A stretch of DNA of 64,000 bases from Shewanella sediminis HAW-EB3 (GTDB lineage: Bacteria; Pseudomonadota; Gammaproteobacteria; Enterobacterales; Shewanellaceae). The stretch spans positions 3,348,001 through 3,412,000 of the forward strand of contig NC_009831.1 of the NCBI RefSeq assembly GCF_000018025.1, given 5' to 3'. A program made the position numbers and the translations under genes. A model generated the notes under the pieces. It had not been told where the DNA came from. It saw nothing but the letters and a program-made list of their open reading frames with translations, and did not search any database. Positions 9,621 to 18,624 of the stretch are shown here, one piece after another. Every line of letters starts with the position of its first letter. Within the stretch, counting starts at the first letter, position 1.

Positions 9621-9651
9621 AAAGGAAGAGGTTTAAGCTTCTTCCTTTTTT
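9621..9651. terminator. Terminator between the chemoreceptor and the opposing lipoprotein gene
   Basis: AAAGGAAGA (9621-9629) pairs with TCTTCCTTT; a T run follows on the plus strand and the A run before the stem gives a T run on the minus strand. It is 70 nt past the chemoreceptor stop and 29 nt past the stop of the convergent lipoprotein gene, so it can act in both directions. Confidence 0.75.
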
Positions 9652-9679
9652 ATTACCTCCTCTCTTCTTTAAATATCCG

Positions 9680-10990
9680 CTATTTTGATACGCTAGCCTT
9701 TAGCTTAAGTACATAAAGTGAATCTTGCTTTGCCGCCGTCACCAGCAAGTATTGACCATCTTTTGAGAGCTGAAGTGACGAGACTCCTACCAGGAGATTA
9801 ATGTCTTTGTTGTCACCGGCGGGTAAGCCTTTATTTACCAACTCAGTATCAAAGAGTTTTGATTCAAGGCTTAACCGACCGTCATTTTCTTTTCTCAACA
9901 CGAGTACACCGCTATCAGCCTCACCGGCAGCGAAAACGCTCTGTCCATCCGGTGAAACAGCTAAACTGCCGGCACCTTTCAAGCCACCGCCGAGTTGATC
10001 GTTGGTCAGGATTTGGAACAGGGCATACTTTGCCGCATCTTCCCCTTTCCCGGTCCCAGAACCGGACACTTCTTCAATTCGATTAAGTACCACAATAGCG
10101 TCACTTCCCGAACAGGCGACATAGATAAAATGACCATCGGGCGAAAATCTAACGGCTTGTGGGTTAACCAGCTGAGGGATCCCCACATCCCCTCCTCTCA
10201 AGGTCTGACTTAACTCTAACTCACCATCCATTGTGCGGTTATATAGTGTCAGCATATGTTCATCAAAGCCTGTAATAGCCAGTAGAGTATTATCGGCTGA
10301 CAGGGCGAGCGCTACGGCGCCACCTAACCCCGACTCCCCTCCCTCGACTCGATTAGGAACCACCTTGTCACCTGATACGTCAAATACCGAGAGCGCATTA
10401 CTCTTATAACTGGCAATAAATAGCTGTTGGCCATCGCCGGAAACAACGACATCCCAAGCCCCTAGTAAACCTAGTGTATCTATAGCCCCAAAGGGCTCCG
10501 GGTCCTTAAAGATGCGTTCAATACTCAGCCCGTCACTCAGCCTGCGCTTGAACCTATATTGATGTTCTTCACCGCGCTCGAAGACCACCAGCGCACTGTC
10601 ATAAAAGCTCACGGTAAACATCTTATTACCACTGGGAAGAAAAGCCACCTGCGAAGCGCCCTCCAGACCGGTAACGCCATAGCTATTGTTTCTAAATACC
10701 CGATTAAAACTCAAGGTGAAATCATCATCTATATCGAAGATAGCCAGTGAATTATCGTCACCGCTGGCAACGACAGCGTGAGTGCCATCGGGGGAGATTT
10801 TTACCGCTCTGGGGTTATCTAAGCCATCGATGCACGCTTCGTTATCAATCAATACCTGCACCATTGTCGTAGGAATTGTCGCAGTGAGCTTGCTATCTGA
10901 ACTTGTACTATGAGAAGTGAGGGAGCAACCGAAAAGTGAGGCGCACACCAGCAAGGGCAAGAGGCGCTGTATTAACTTTATCAATGGCAT
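9680..10990 (-). CDS. Beta-propeller lipoprotein (lactonase/YVTN-like repeats)
   Basis: The 436-residue protein starts at the ATG at 10990, with GGAG 8 nt upstream; an in-frame GTG two codons earlier overlaps this site. A lipobox (SLFGC) at about 20-24 predicts a lipoprotein. The rest is a series of repeated blades with PRAVKISPDGTHAVVAS, AVRFSPDGHFIYVACSG and SLAVSPDGQSVFAAGE, typical of 7-bladed YVTN/lactonase-like propellers, which include 6-phosphogluconolactonase relatives and many surface proteins. No catalytic assignment is possible. It is a single gene, convergent with the chemoreceptor. Confidence 0.75.
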   Translation of the reverse strand: MPLIKLIQRLLPLLVCASLFGCSLTSHSTSSDSKLTATIPTTMVQVLIDNEACIDGLDNPRAVKISPDGTHAVVASGDDNSLAIFDIDDDFTLSFNRVFRNNSYGVTGLEGASQVAFLPSGNKMFTVSFYDSALVVFERGEEHQYRFKRRLSDGLSIERIFKDPEPFGAIDTLGLLGAWDVVVSGDGQQLFIASYKSNALSVFDVSGDKVVPNRVEGGESGLGGAVALALSADNTLLAITGFDEHMLTLYNRTMDGELELSQTLRGGDVGIPQLVNPQAVRFSPDGHFIYVACSGSDAIVVLNRIEEVSGSGTGKGEDAAKYALFQILTNDQLGGGLKGAGSLAVSPDGQSVFAAGEADSGVLVLRKENDGRLSLESKLFDTELVNKGLPAGDNKDINLLVGVSSLQLSKDGQYLLVTAAKQDSLYVLKLKASVSK

Positions 10991-11110
10991 AACCACATCT
11001 CCTTTCTGGTGATATCACAATCGATTCTATTCAATATTAGTCAATACCGTCCGAAAGGCTCTGTTACCCGATAAATCAATGACGTAACTCCGACGAAGGG
11101 AGCATACACC

Positions 11111-11800
11111 TCAGTTTCGACTGCCATACTCGGCTTCCATCAACTCGATATAGTCATGCATCTCCTGACCGGGCGTCAGGCCGAAATGACGCCCCAGTGG
11201 AGTCAAGTCGGCTATCCGGTCTACCCTGAAGTTTCGAAAATCGTTTCGCAGTTCACACCAGGCAAGCAGGGTCCATAATCCTTTCCAGAAATAGATGGCC
11301 AGAGGACGTAACTCCCGCCGGGTCACCGCTTCCTTAGCATCTTTATAATCCATCTGCAGGTACTCCCGCTCTCTGGAGGTTTTGCGAAGCAGATCCAAGA
11401 ATTCAAATTCATCACTGTCGATATAGAAGTCGGGGGCAAACATCAAAGATTGATATTCCTGCAACCGCGTCGGCAACACGGCCTCCACTTTAATCATCGC
11501 CTGTCTGGCTGCGCTGGCTAACTCTTTTCCGCCCCGCGCCTGCACCATACGCATCCCGACTTGTATCGCTTCGAGCTCGACCTCATTAAACATCAGAGGA
11601 GGAACACTCACCTCTTGGCGCAACAGATATCCCACACCCACCTCTCCTTCGATGGGAATACCGCTCAGACACAAGTCTTGTACGTCACGGTAAATGGTCC
11701 GTGTCGATACCTCTAATCGCTCTGCCAACTCCTTGGCGGTCGTGAGCCTTCGATGTCTTAATATTTGTACAATTTGAAATAATCTATCGGCGCGGCGCAT
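11111..11800 (-). CDS. HTH-WYL transcriptional regulator (YafY-like)
   Basis: This regulator of about 229 residues has an N-terminal winged HTH (RRADRLFQIVQILRHRR, then ELAERLEVSTRTIYRDVQDL) and a C-terminal WYL domain (REYLQMDYKDAKEAVTRREL, then RPLAIYFWKGLWTLLAWCEL). WYL domains sense ligands, often nucleotides or single-stranded DNA. I start at the ATG at 11800 with AGGA 5 nt upstream; an ATG two codons earlier overlaps that site. It is the last gene of a leftward VOC, GyrI-like, WYL set, and is likely to control that set through the inverted repeat at 12884-12911. Confidence 0.85.
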   Translation of the reverse strand: MRRADRLFQIVQILRHRRLTTAKELAERLEVSTRTIYRDVQDLCLSGIPIEGEVGVGYLLRQEVSVPPLMFNEVELEAIQVGMRMVQARGGKELASAARQAMIKVEAVLPTRLQEYQSLMFAPDFYIDSDEFEFLDLLRKTSREREYLQMDYKDAKEAVTRRELRPLAIYFWKGLWTLLAWCELRNDFRNFRVDRIADLTPLGRHFGLTPGQEMHDYIELMEAEYGSRN

Positions 11801-11953
11801 TGTCATCCTTTAGCATCTATACGTTCTCATCTTCCCAAACAAGAGAGCCAAGTTCAATCTGAGATTAAACCCGGCTCGCAACGTCTGTCATTTGCAGAGA
11901 CAATGAATAGCTTAAGGCTCTCCACACAATATTGGTGCGAGAACCACTCTTGG

Positions 11954-12394
11954 CTAGCGGTTAATACCGATGTAAATATCCACTCCATTGGTATCCGGGT
12001 AAACTTCATAATCGGTCAGATAATTACGTTGATGCCGACACTCGGGTGAGCTGAAGTATCGCCAGATCTCTGTCCATTGCTCAACCACACAATCCGGCAT
12101 TTTCCCACTGCCGCTGAACTTCAGATAATCCCCTTCGGCTAAGCGGATATCACATATATCATCCGATTCCGCCTGGGTTCCAACCAGCACAGAATAATCT
12201 CCATTCATATCTGACTGATAATCATGGTAGACGCCATACATAGGTTTACCTTGTGTTAAATGGCCGTCATTCTCGGCAAAGTACTGCTGCCATAACGGGC
12301 CAATTCTGGCGGTTTCAGCTTCTGTTTCTGCGGCATTATTGGTCCGGGTGATGAGCCCTGATAGCCCCTGGGCGCTTTTGTGAATACGTTCCAT
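11954..12394 (-). CDS. GyrI-like effector-binding domain protein
   Basis: The 146-residue protein matches the stand-alone GyrI-like/AraC effector-binding fold: a start of the domain at GLSGLITRTNN, a central GPLWQQYFAEN, PMYGVYHDYQSDMNGDYSVLVG, EGDYLKFSGSGKMP, and a final DYEVYPDTNGVDIYIGI. Members bind small hydrophobic or drug-like compounds and some act as hydrolases or gyrase inhibitors. There is no DNA-binding domain. It lies between a VOC protein (58 bp upstream) and the WYL regulator (153 bp downstream) on the same strand, suggesting a small-molecule detoxification or sensing operon. Confidence 0.8.
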   Translation of the reverse strand: MERIHKSAQGLSGLITRTNNAAETEAETARIGPLWQQYFAENDGHLTQGKPMYGVYHDYQSDMNGDYSVLVGTQAESDDICDIRLAEGDYLKFSGSGKMPDCVVEQWTEIWRYFSSPECRHQRNYLTDYEVYPDTNGVDIYIGINR

Positions 12395-12452
12395 CGATTA
12401 TGTTTCCCTGTTTGTTGTGACTTAGACACTTACATACTCATGTAAGTCAGCG

Positions 12453-12836
12453 TTAGCCAAGCTTAGACCACAATCCCACTTTATTGCCTTCGCTGTCGAT
12501 AAAGACACTCATAAATCCACACTCCCCCCCTTTAATCGGGGTTACGGGCAGTAGCACATTAACCTCAGCCGTATGCAGCTTCTCAACCAGTGGGGTCAGC
12601 TTATCGCTGAGATGCAGATAAAGGAGGCTACCGTCGGTGCCGGGCTTCATCATCTCATGCTTAACCAAGCCAATACTGGCCGCTTCCCTCTCTTCGGTTT
12701 CCAATATGGCCATCTCCATGCCATCCATGGTCTTGCGGGAAAAACTCACATTAAAATGGGTCTCGTAGAAATTGACGGCTCGGTCCATATTGTCGACGGC
12801 TATCTCGCCCCAGACCAAAGGTGCTTGTTGTAACAT
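12453..12836 (-). CDS. VOC-family (glyoxalase/bleomycin-resistance fold) protein
   Basis: I start at the ATG at 12836 (MLQQAPLVWGEIAVDNMDRA), with AAGGAG 6 nt upstream, giving 127 residues; the open frame extends further but without a better start. The paired beta-alpha-beta-beta-beta modules of VOC proteins are visible, with FYETHFNVSF in the first and GFMSVFIDSEGNKVGLWS at the C-terminus. The substrate is unknown; members include glyoxalases and drug-binding proteins. It is the first gene of the VOC-GyrI-WYL set, directly behind the inverted repeat. Confidence 0.83.
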   Translation of the reverse strand: MLQQAPLVWGEIAVDNMDRAVNFYETHFNVSFSRKTMDGMEMAILETEEREAASIGLVKHEMMKPGTDGSLLYLHLSDKLTPLVEKLHTAEVNVLLPVTPIKGGECGFMSVFIDSEGNKVGLWSKLG

Positions 12837-12883
12837 AATACTCTCCTTGTTGAATGAATAACTCACCAACAAGAATACGCCCA

Positions 12884-12911
12884 CCCTACTGACAGCGTAG
12901 TGTCAGTAGGG
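12884..12911. promoter_or_regulatory. Perfect 11-bp inverted repeat upstream of the VOC-GyrI-WYL operon
   Basis: CCCTACTGACA, 6 nt, TGTCAGTAGGG. It is 48-75 bp before the VOC start and 50 bp past the DUF885 gene, both transcribed leftwards. In that direction no T tract follows, so a terminator is unlikely, while an operator for the WYL regulator encoded in the same operon fits. Only TTTT on the plus strand, where no gene ends, would suggest termination. Confidence 0.5.
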
Positions 12912-12959
12912 TTTTCGAATAATAAAAGTGGTTAGCACCTAAGCCAAATAAAAACAATT

Positions 12960-14429
12960 TTACTTACCCAACTGGACCCAGGCTCTAATATTTTCACGAA
13001 CTTCAGGCAGTGGGCGCACGCCCGGTTCCAGAATTACATCATGAAATGCAGCAATATCAAATGCATCGCCCATAATATCACTCGCTCGCTTGCGTTCGGA
13101 CAAAATCATATCAGCACCAAGCATATAGCTAAGCGATTGGCCTGGCATGGCAATATAACGGTCGACTTCAATTTCAACCTCGGTACGAGACATCACCGTA
13201 TTTTCCAACATGAAACGAATAGCATCCTCACGCGACCAAGCTCGCAAGTGAAGGCCAGGCTCAACAATGAGACGACTCGCGGTCCAAAGGTGTTTTGTGA
13301 TCATGCCTTGTCTGTCGTACGTTGAGGAGTAGAGGTTCATTTCATCGGCCAGATATTCAGAATAGAGAGCCCAGCCTTCAAGAATACCGGCATTATAACC
13401 CGTGGATGGATTATCCCGGGGGTATGTCAACCATAAGTGGTGCCCGGGTATACCTTCATGAAAAGCGATCACCTCAGCCATAAGCCGCCGCTCATGAGGT
13501 CGCGATGGATTGATGATATAGCGGGCTGGGGCGTTGCCTTGTGCCCTACCGTAATAACCAGCTGGAGCGGAAGCTTGCATGTATTTCGGCATTTCACTGA
13601 CAATAAATTCTTTTTCCGTTCGTTTCGAAAATGACAACAAGCTTTTATCTTGCGCTCGAGCCAGCGCTATTTCTGAGATGGAAATCAACTCTTTAGCGGT
13701 AGTTTGATTAGCCAATGTTTGATTACGAAGCTCTGTAAGTATGCTTGCTACCGTATCGCCTTTTTTCCCAGTCGCCAGCAATTGAGTGCGTGACTCATTG
13801 AGTAATCGCCTACCGATCACTTCAATTTGATCCTGAGATAGACTTAGGCTAGTCCACCAGGTCACTGCATCTAAAAAGCATTTGTCCCCCCCTTTTAGCC
13901 TGGAAAGTCCTGGAGCCATAACAGTTACAGGAAGATATTCGTTATGAAGAAACCTCTCAAATGCTGAAACTGCTGGCACAATATTTTCTGTGATCAACGC
14001 ATTCCATTGTTGTGCGTTTTTATGTTTGACATTCTTGAAGGTGTATTTTGAGTTCTCACTGGTGAGAGCAGACAAAAGATCGCGAACTTGTTGCTGAACC
14101 CGAACAACTACCGCACGCGGCGCAGTCTCTTCAGCGGTGATGCCTACGCGTAACCTCTCTATAGCCTGCGTTAATGCTTCGGGGGTTTCAGACCAGGTAG
14201 TGATTGCCTCACTGGCGACATCGGGTCCGGTTGTTATGGTGCTTTGCCACTGTCTGGGCCACTTAACTTGCCAACCGATAACCTGATTAAGGTAACGCAA
14301 ATCTGTATTGCAGCTTTTAAGTGCCTGCGCGGAAAAACCACTATCCGCTACAAGTTGCTTACCCTGTACACTTGTACAAAACATGATAAGTACAGCCATT
14401 AAACAGGTTAAAAATCCTTTCACTTGCAT
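12960..14429 (-). CDS. Secreted DUF885-family zinc metallopeptidase (predicted)
   Basis: The protein of about 489 residues starts MQVKGFLTCLMAVLIMFC, a signal peptide. The zinc site HEGIPGHH with a downstream EGWALYSEYLADE is the hallmark of DUF885 proteins, which resemble gluzincin peptidases (HExxH-like plus distant Glu). Another conserved piece is GYYGRAQGNAPARYIINPS. The substrate is unknown; some relatives are dipeptidases. I prefer the ATG at 14429 (GAGG just upstream) to an in-frame GTG at 14447 that lacks a ribosome site. It seems to be a separate unit from the VOC operon downstream. Confidence 0.8.
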   Translation of the reverse strand: MQVKGFLTCLMAVLIMFCTSVQGKQLVADSGFSAQALKSCNTDLRYLNQVIGWQVKWPRQWQSTITTGPDVASEAITTWSETPEALTQAIERLRVGITAEETAPRAVVVRVQQQVRDLLSALTSENSKYTFKNVKHKNAQQWNALITENIVPAVSAFERFLHNEYLPVTVMAPGLSRLKGGDKCFLDAVTWWTSLSLSQDQIEVIGRRLLNESRTQLLATGKKGDTVASILTELRNQTLANQTTAKELISISEIALARAQDKSLLSFSKRTEKEFIVSEMPKYMQASAPAGYYGRAQGNAPARYIINPSRPHERRLMAEVIAFHEGIPGHHLWLTYPRDNPSTGYNAGILEGWALYSEYLADEMNLYSSTYDRQGMITKHLWTASRLIVEPGLHLRAWSREDAIRFMLENTVMSRTEVEIEVDRYIAMPGQSLSYMLGADMILSERKRASDIMGDAFDIAAFHDVILEPGVRPLPEVRENIRAWVQLGK

Positions 14430-14557
14430 ACATCCTCTTTTATTCACTAACGGCCTGCTAATAACTGATAACTGAAAACTGGGCCAAATGCTGGCAGACG
14501 ATTTAAATTGTAGTTAAAGACCAACATCCACTTTAGCCAAGCATTTATCGGACTGGC

Positions 14558-15223
14558 TCAACGACACTGGCCCCAGCGAGTTCCGGGGGACTTGACTAAC
14601 ATAACCACTCCCAACCAAGCGAACCACAGGATCTGGCCTAAGCCAAAAACCTCTGTCAGTATGTCGGCTGGATAGATAGTGAGAGTACCGGCCAGACCAA
14701 CAAACACGCCAAGGTAGTTAAGTAGTTTAGGAAACTCATTGGCTCTGAGTGCAGCAAGACTCAACAGGAGTACCCAGAGCCCGCCAACAATTTCATTTCC
14801 GCCGCCCAGAGCGTCGACTAGCGTGTTAATGACCAACCAGATAGTCATAGCTTGCTTTGGATCATCAGCAGAGAGCTCAATCACCACTCCTAAGCCGATA
14901 TTTGAGATCATTCCGCTCGCAATGACTAAACCAACCCAAACTATGCCAAATATCGAAGCTAGCGCTGAAAGATCCGGAGCCTTGTCTTTAACACGTTGAT
15001 AAAGTGCCAAGACCAGCACAGCCAGAAAAATCCCAAATAGGATGTACATCCCCAAGTTAACCAGAGATAGGGTTAGTTGGTTATCAGACAGAAAAGTAAA
15101 TTGTTGTACAGCATTAGCATCCGCGGGAAATTCCCATACTGCACCAAAAAACACAAAAGCCGATATATAGATTACAGCCTCGAAAAGAGCTGCGACTCCC
15201 CCCATCTTCTGTAGGCTCTTCAT
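14558..15223 (-). CDS. DUF4386-like integral membrane protein
   Basis: This 221-residue protein has about six hydrophobic segments: GVAALFEAVIYISAFVFFGA, LVNLGMYILFGIFLAVLVLA, IFGIVWVGLVIASGMI, MTIWLVINTLVDALGG, VGGLWVLLLSLAAL and a C-terminal pair. The pattern and length match DUF4386 membrane proteins, whose function is unknown. AAGGA lies 9 nt before the ATG at 15223. It is transcribed leftwards, about 130 bp before the DUF885 gene, and may be co-transcribed with it. Confidence 0.65.
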   Translation of the reverse strand: MKSLQKMGGVAALFEAVIYISAFVFFGAVWEFPADANAVQQFTFLSDNQLTLSLVNLGMYILFGIFLAVLVLALYQRVKDKAPDLSALASIFGIVWVGLVIASGMISNIGLGVVIELSADDPKQAMTIWLVINTLVDALGGGNEIVGGLWVLLLSLAALRANEFPKLLNYLGVFVGLAGTLTIYPADILTEVFGLGQILWFAWLGVVMLVKSPGTRWGQCR

Positions 15224-15467
15224 CACTCAATTCCTTATGATTTGAAAACCTATCTAAGCTAACACGGAAATATGCTGTACCCGTTTATGTATATGTAACA
15301 AAACCTAACGCCTCAAATCCCCAGTAACTCTAGCCCAATATCGACGGATAAAAATACTGCTTAGAACCGTTAACAGAGTAACAAGCAGCGAACCTTTCTA
15401 TTAAACGTTTATTCTTCCTATACTCAATAGTGATTGGGTTATCTCAAAACCCTGCGAGGAGTGCGCT

Positions 15468-16202
15468 ATGGGTAAATTACTGTTTCTGTTTATTACCCTT
15501 ATCCTATTCGAACAGCAGAGCCTTGCGGCATTACCCACGGGTGATTCCGAAAAATATCTCCGCGCCAGAGAGAGTATGGTGCAAAATCAGCTCAGCACAC
15601 GCGACATAAAAGACAAGAGAGTACTGACGGCAATGAGAGAGGTTCCCAGACATCTCTTTGTCCCGGACCTACTGGTTTTCAAAGCCTATACCGACTCTCC
15701 CCTGCCGATAGGTGAAGGACAGACCATTTCACAACCCTATATTGTTGCCCTGATGACGGAGCTACTCGAACTCACCGGCAGTGAAAGAGTGCTAGAGATT
15801 GGAACCGGCTCAGGATACCAGGCGGCGGTGCTTTCCCAGGTCGCAAAAGAGGTGTTCACCATTGAGATCAAGGAGAAACTCTGCACTAAGGCCGGCAAAC
15901 TTCTGGACTCTCTGGGTTATACCAATATTCAGGCCCGCTGCGGTGACGGCTACTTCGGCTGGAACAAGGAGGCGCCCTTCGATGCGATTATGATCACCGC
16001 CGCCGTGGATCACGTCCCTCCGCCCCTTCTGGCGCAGCTCAAAGACGGAGGACGGCTGGTGCTTCCCCTGGGAAATCCCTTCAGCTATCAGAACCTGGTG
16101 CTGGTCACCAGAAAGGGGGATGACTATAGGGTTTGGCAGATCTCCGGTGTTCTCTTTGTTCCCATGACCGGACATGCATTGAAGGACTCCGGGGAAAAGT
16201 AA
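15468..16202 (+). CDS. Exported protein-L-isoaspartate O-methyltransferase homologue
   Basis: The 244-residue protein is a PCMT-family SAM methyltransferase. It has PRHLFVP (60-66), PIGEGQTISQPYIVALM (80-96) and the SAM motif VLEIGTGSGYQAAVLS (108-123). Pcm repairs isoaspartyl residues in damaged proteins. Unlike Pcm, it has an N-terminal signal peptide (LLFLFITLILF core, likely cleavage after SLA at 20), which predicts export. Its stop overlaps the start of the next gene (TAATG at 16200-16204), so the pair is translationally coupled. Seven of 11 Arg codons are AGA/AGG, unlike the CGT/CGC-rich core genes of the window, which suggests acquisition by transfer. GAGGAG lies before the ATG. It is not the housekeeping pcm, which is normally near surE/nlpD/rpoS. 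Confidence 0.85.
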   Translation: MGKLLFLFITLILFEQQSLAALPTGDSEKYLRARESMVQNQLSTRDIKDKRVLTAMREVPRHLFVPDLLVFKAYTDSPLPIGEGQTISQPYIVALMTELLELTGSERVLEIGTGSGYQAAVLSQVAKEVFTIEIKEKLCTKAGKLLDSLGYTNIQARCGDGYFGWNKEAPFDAIMITAAVDHVPPPLLAQLKDGGRLVLPLGNPFSYQNLVLVTRKGDDYRVWQISGVLFVPMTGHALKDSGEK

Positions 16203-18622
16203 TGGTTCTCGCGGCCGTCTTCCTTGTATCCCTCTCCTCTCTCGCCTTCGAGGTACTTCTGGCAAGGATCTTCTCGATCAGCCAGTGGAATCACCTCTCT
16301 TTTATGGTGATCAGCATAGCGCTTTTCGGCTTTGCCGCCAGCGGTACATTGTTGAGCATTCTCGATTCAAGGAAGAAGGAGTGGATAAATCACTTTGCCG
16401 CAGAGGAATCGACATCGACTTTAGTGCTTCTCTACAGCTGCTCTACACTTATCTCCTTTATTATTCTTAACAGGCTTCCCCTCGATTATTTCAGGCTTTC
16501 ACTGGAGTCGATTCAGGCCTTTTACCTTTTTATCAGCTATACGCTGCTGGCTATCCCATTTTTTTTCGCAGGTTTTATTGTGCTGGCAGCTTATCTGCAG
16601 CAGCCGGAAAAAACAGGCGTGATCTACTTTGCCAGTATGGCTGGCTCGGCTCTGGGAGCAGTTATCCCCTCCCTGTTACTGCCTTTTATCGGAGAGGGAA
16701 AACTCGTTATAACCCTTGCGCTACTCCCTTTGTGTTATCTAGCTGCTGCCGCTTTAATAAAGAGTAAAAAAAATGTCAGAGCCCGTTCTCGAGTCCGGAG
16801 TCTGATTTTCCCCCTGATAAGTGCCTGTGCTATTGGACTGGCTGCGGCTCTGCTTCTCACCCCATGGGGCGGCGCACTGGTGGCTGTCACCCCTTCACCC
16901 TATAAATCACTGAGCCAACTCCTGCAGTTTCCCCACTCGACTGTAAGGTCGTCGGTGAGCAGCATAACCGGTAGAATAGAAACCGCAACCAGCCCCTATA
17001 TCCGTTACGCACCGGGACTCAGTCTCAAATACAGCGGTGGCCTGCCCGTGCAGAAATCCATTTTCCGGGACGGAGACGAGCAGCTGGTTCTCTATGGAGA
17101 AGAGGGCAAGCCAGAGGCGTTCGATTTTGCGGATTTCACCCTGCCGGCGGTAGGCTACGACCTTGTAACTAAACCCCAAAGCGCACTTCTTATCCTAAAG
17201 GGCGGAGGGACCAGTATACCTGCAGCGCTTGCAGCTAAAGTGCCACAGCTGACTATTGTTCATGAGAACCCGAATATTGCCCGAGCTATAGGGGATCATT
17301 ACAACCTGCCCACAACAACCGAGAATCCACGAATATTTCTCAAACAGTCGCAAAGAAAATACGACATCATCCATCTGGAAAATTGGGGGACATCACTTCC
17401 CGGCTCGGCGGCGCTCAGCCAGGAGTACCTTTTCACCACACAGGCCTTCGATGAGTATCTGAACCACCTCTCTGAAAAAGGTCTCATCATCATTTCGCGC
17501 AAACTCCTTCTTCCTCCTTCCGATTCGATCCGGCTTTTTTCCACGGCAATGCAAGTTCTGCGGGATCGCGGCAAAAAAAATCCACAGCACCACCTTGTTC
17601 TATTAAGAAATTGGGGGATCTTCACGCTGATCATCAGCAAAAATCCTATTCAAAACAGGGATATTCCAATGGAGTTTGCTGAAAAGCTAAATTTCGATAT
17701 CGTCTATATCCGGGATATGCAGGCTTCTCTTGCCAATCGCTTCAATATTTCCGAACTCCCCCATCATTACCTTGCCGTCGAGCAGCTGATCCGGCATTAC
17801 AGTGAAAAAAGAGAAAAACAATTTTTCGAGGATTACCTGCTGGATACGGCACCGCAGGATGACGACCGGCCGTTTCCCGGCCGCTATATCAAGTGGGACA
17901 GGCTGGGGGATCTATACCGGAGCATGGGAAGCCGACCCTATTCTATGCTTCTTTCAGGCGAGGTTGTCGTTGCCGTGGTCTTTTTCGAGGCGCTGGCCGT
18001 CGCAGCCCTGTTATTACTTCTCCCCAGACTCCTGACCAGAGGGAGAAAAGAGAAGGTTCCTGTAGCGCAGAAGATCTATTTTTTCTCCATCGGGGCGGGC
18101 TTTATGTTCGTGGAGATCTATTTTATCAAGGCCTATATCCTGCTATTTTCCAACCCAGTGATAAGCTTTACCCTTGTTCTGGCCGGTATTCTGCTCTCTT
18201 CCGGGATCGGCGGGTGGTGGTCTCAGAAAATGGGGAGAGATGCCGTTATCTACTCTCTTACGAGCCTCTGCCCGGTGCTCCTTGGGATTGTTATCTTTAT
18301 GGATCTGATTCTCGATTACCTTCTGGGCTTACCCGAAATCCTTCGCTACCTATCTGCCCTGCTTTTACTGCTAGTGCCGGGCATCTTAATGGGAGTGCCG
18401 TTCGCCCTGGGGATGCGCAGTCTCCTTACAACACCTTTACAACGAGCCTATGCCTGGGCGATGAACGGATGCGCCTCGGTCCTCACCTCCATTGCTGCGG
18501 CCGGACTCGCCCTGCATTCCGGCATCCCCTCCATTATGCTCTGCGCAGCGGCATTTTACCTGTTAGCGGCTCTTTGTTCTAAAAATGCCAGAACCGAGAA
18601 GCGAGCAGAATCAAGCAGTTAG
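16202..18622 (+). CDS. Polytopic membrane protein with a spermidine-synthase-like domain
   Basis: I start at the ATG at 16202 (MVLAAVFLVSLSSLAFEV), which shares its A with the upstream stop; GGGGA lies 6 nt before it. The 806-residue protein has about seven N-terminal transmembrane segments (to about residue 220), a soluble domain (about 225-575) and about six C-terminal ones. The soluble part has a Rossmann-type glycine motif LILKGGGTSIPAAL (GGG at 334-336), an acidic VHENPN after the next strand, YDIIHLENW, and a closing DDDRPFPGRYI, as in membrane spermidine/spermine-synthase-like proteins. Such proteins usually are not proven polyamine synthases. Its strict coupling to the exported methyltransferase suggests a joint role at the membrane. 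The substrate is unknown. Confidence 0.75.
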   Translation: MVLAAVFLVSLSSLAFEVLLARIFSISQWNHLSFMVISIALFGFAASGTLLSILDSRKKEWINHFAAEESTSTLVLLYSCSTLISFIILNRLPLDYFRLSLESIQAFYLFISYTLLAIPFFFAGFIVLAAYLQQPEKTGVIYFASMAGSALGAVIPSLLLPFIGEGKLVITLALLPLCYLAAAALIKSKKNVRARSRVRSLIFPLISACAIGLAAALLLTPWGGALVAVTPSPYKSLSQLLQFPHSTVRSSVSSITGRIETATSPYIRYAPGLSLKYSGGLPVQKSIFRDGDEQLVLYGEEGKPEAFDFADFTLPAVGYDLVTKPQSALLILKGGGTSIPAALAAKVPQLTIVHENPNIARAIGDHYNLPTTTENPRIFLKQSQRKYDIIHLENWGTSLPGSAALSQEYLFTTQAFDEYLNHLSEKGLIIISRKLLLPPSDSIRLFSTAMQVLRDRGKKNPQHHLVLLRNWGIFTLIISKNPIQNRDIPMEFAEKLNFDIVYIRDMQASLANRFNISELPHHYLAVEQLIRHYSEKREKQFFEDYLLDTAPQDDDRPFPGRYIKWDRLGDLYRSMGSRPYSMLLSGEVVVAVVFFEALAVAALLLLLPRLLTRGRKEKVPVAQKIYFFSIGAGFMFVEIYFIKAYILLFSNPVISFTLVLAGILLSSGIGGWWSQKMGRDAVIYSLTSLCPVLLGIVIFMDLILDYLLGLPEILRYLSALLLLLVPGILMGVPFALGMRSLLTTPLQRAYAWAMNGCASVLTSIAAAGLALHSGIPSIMLCAAAFYLLAALCSKNARTEKRAESSS

Positions 18623-18624
18623 AA

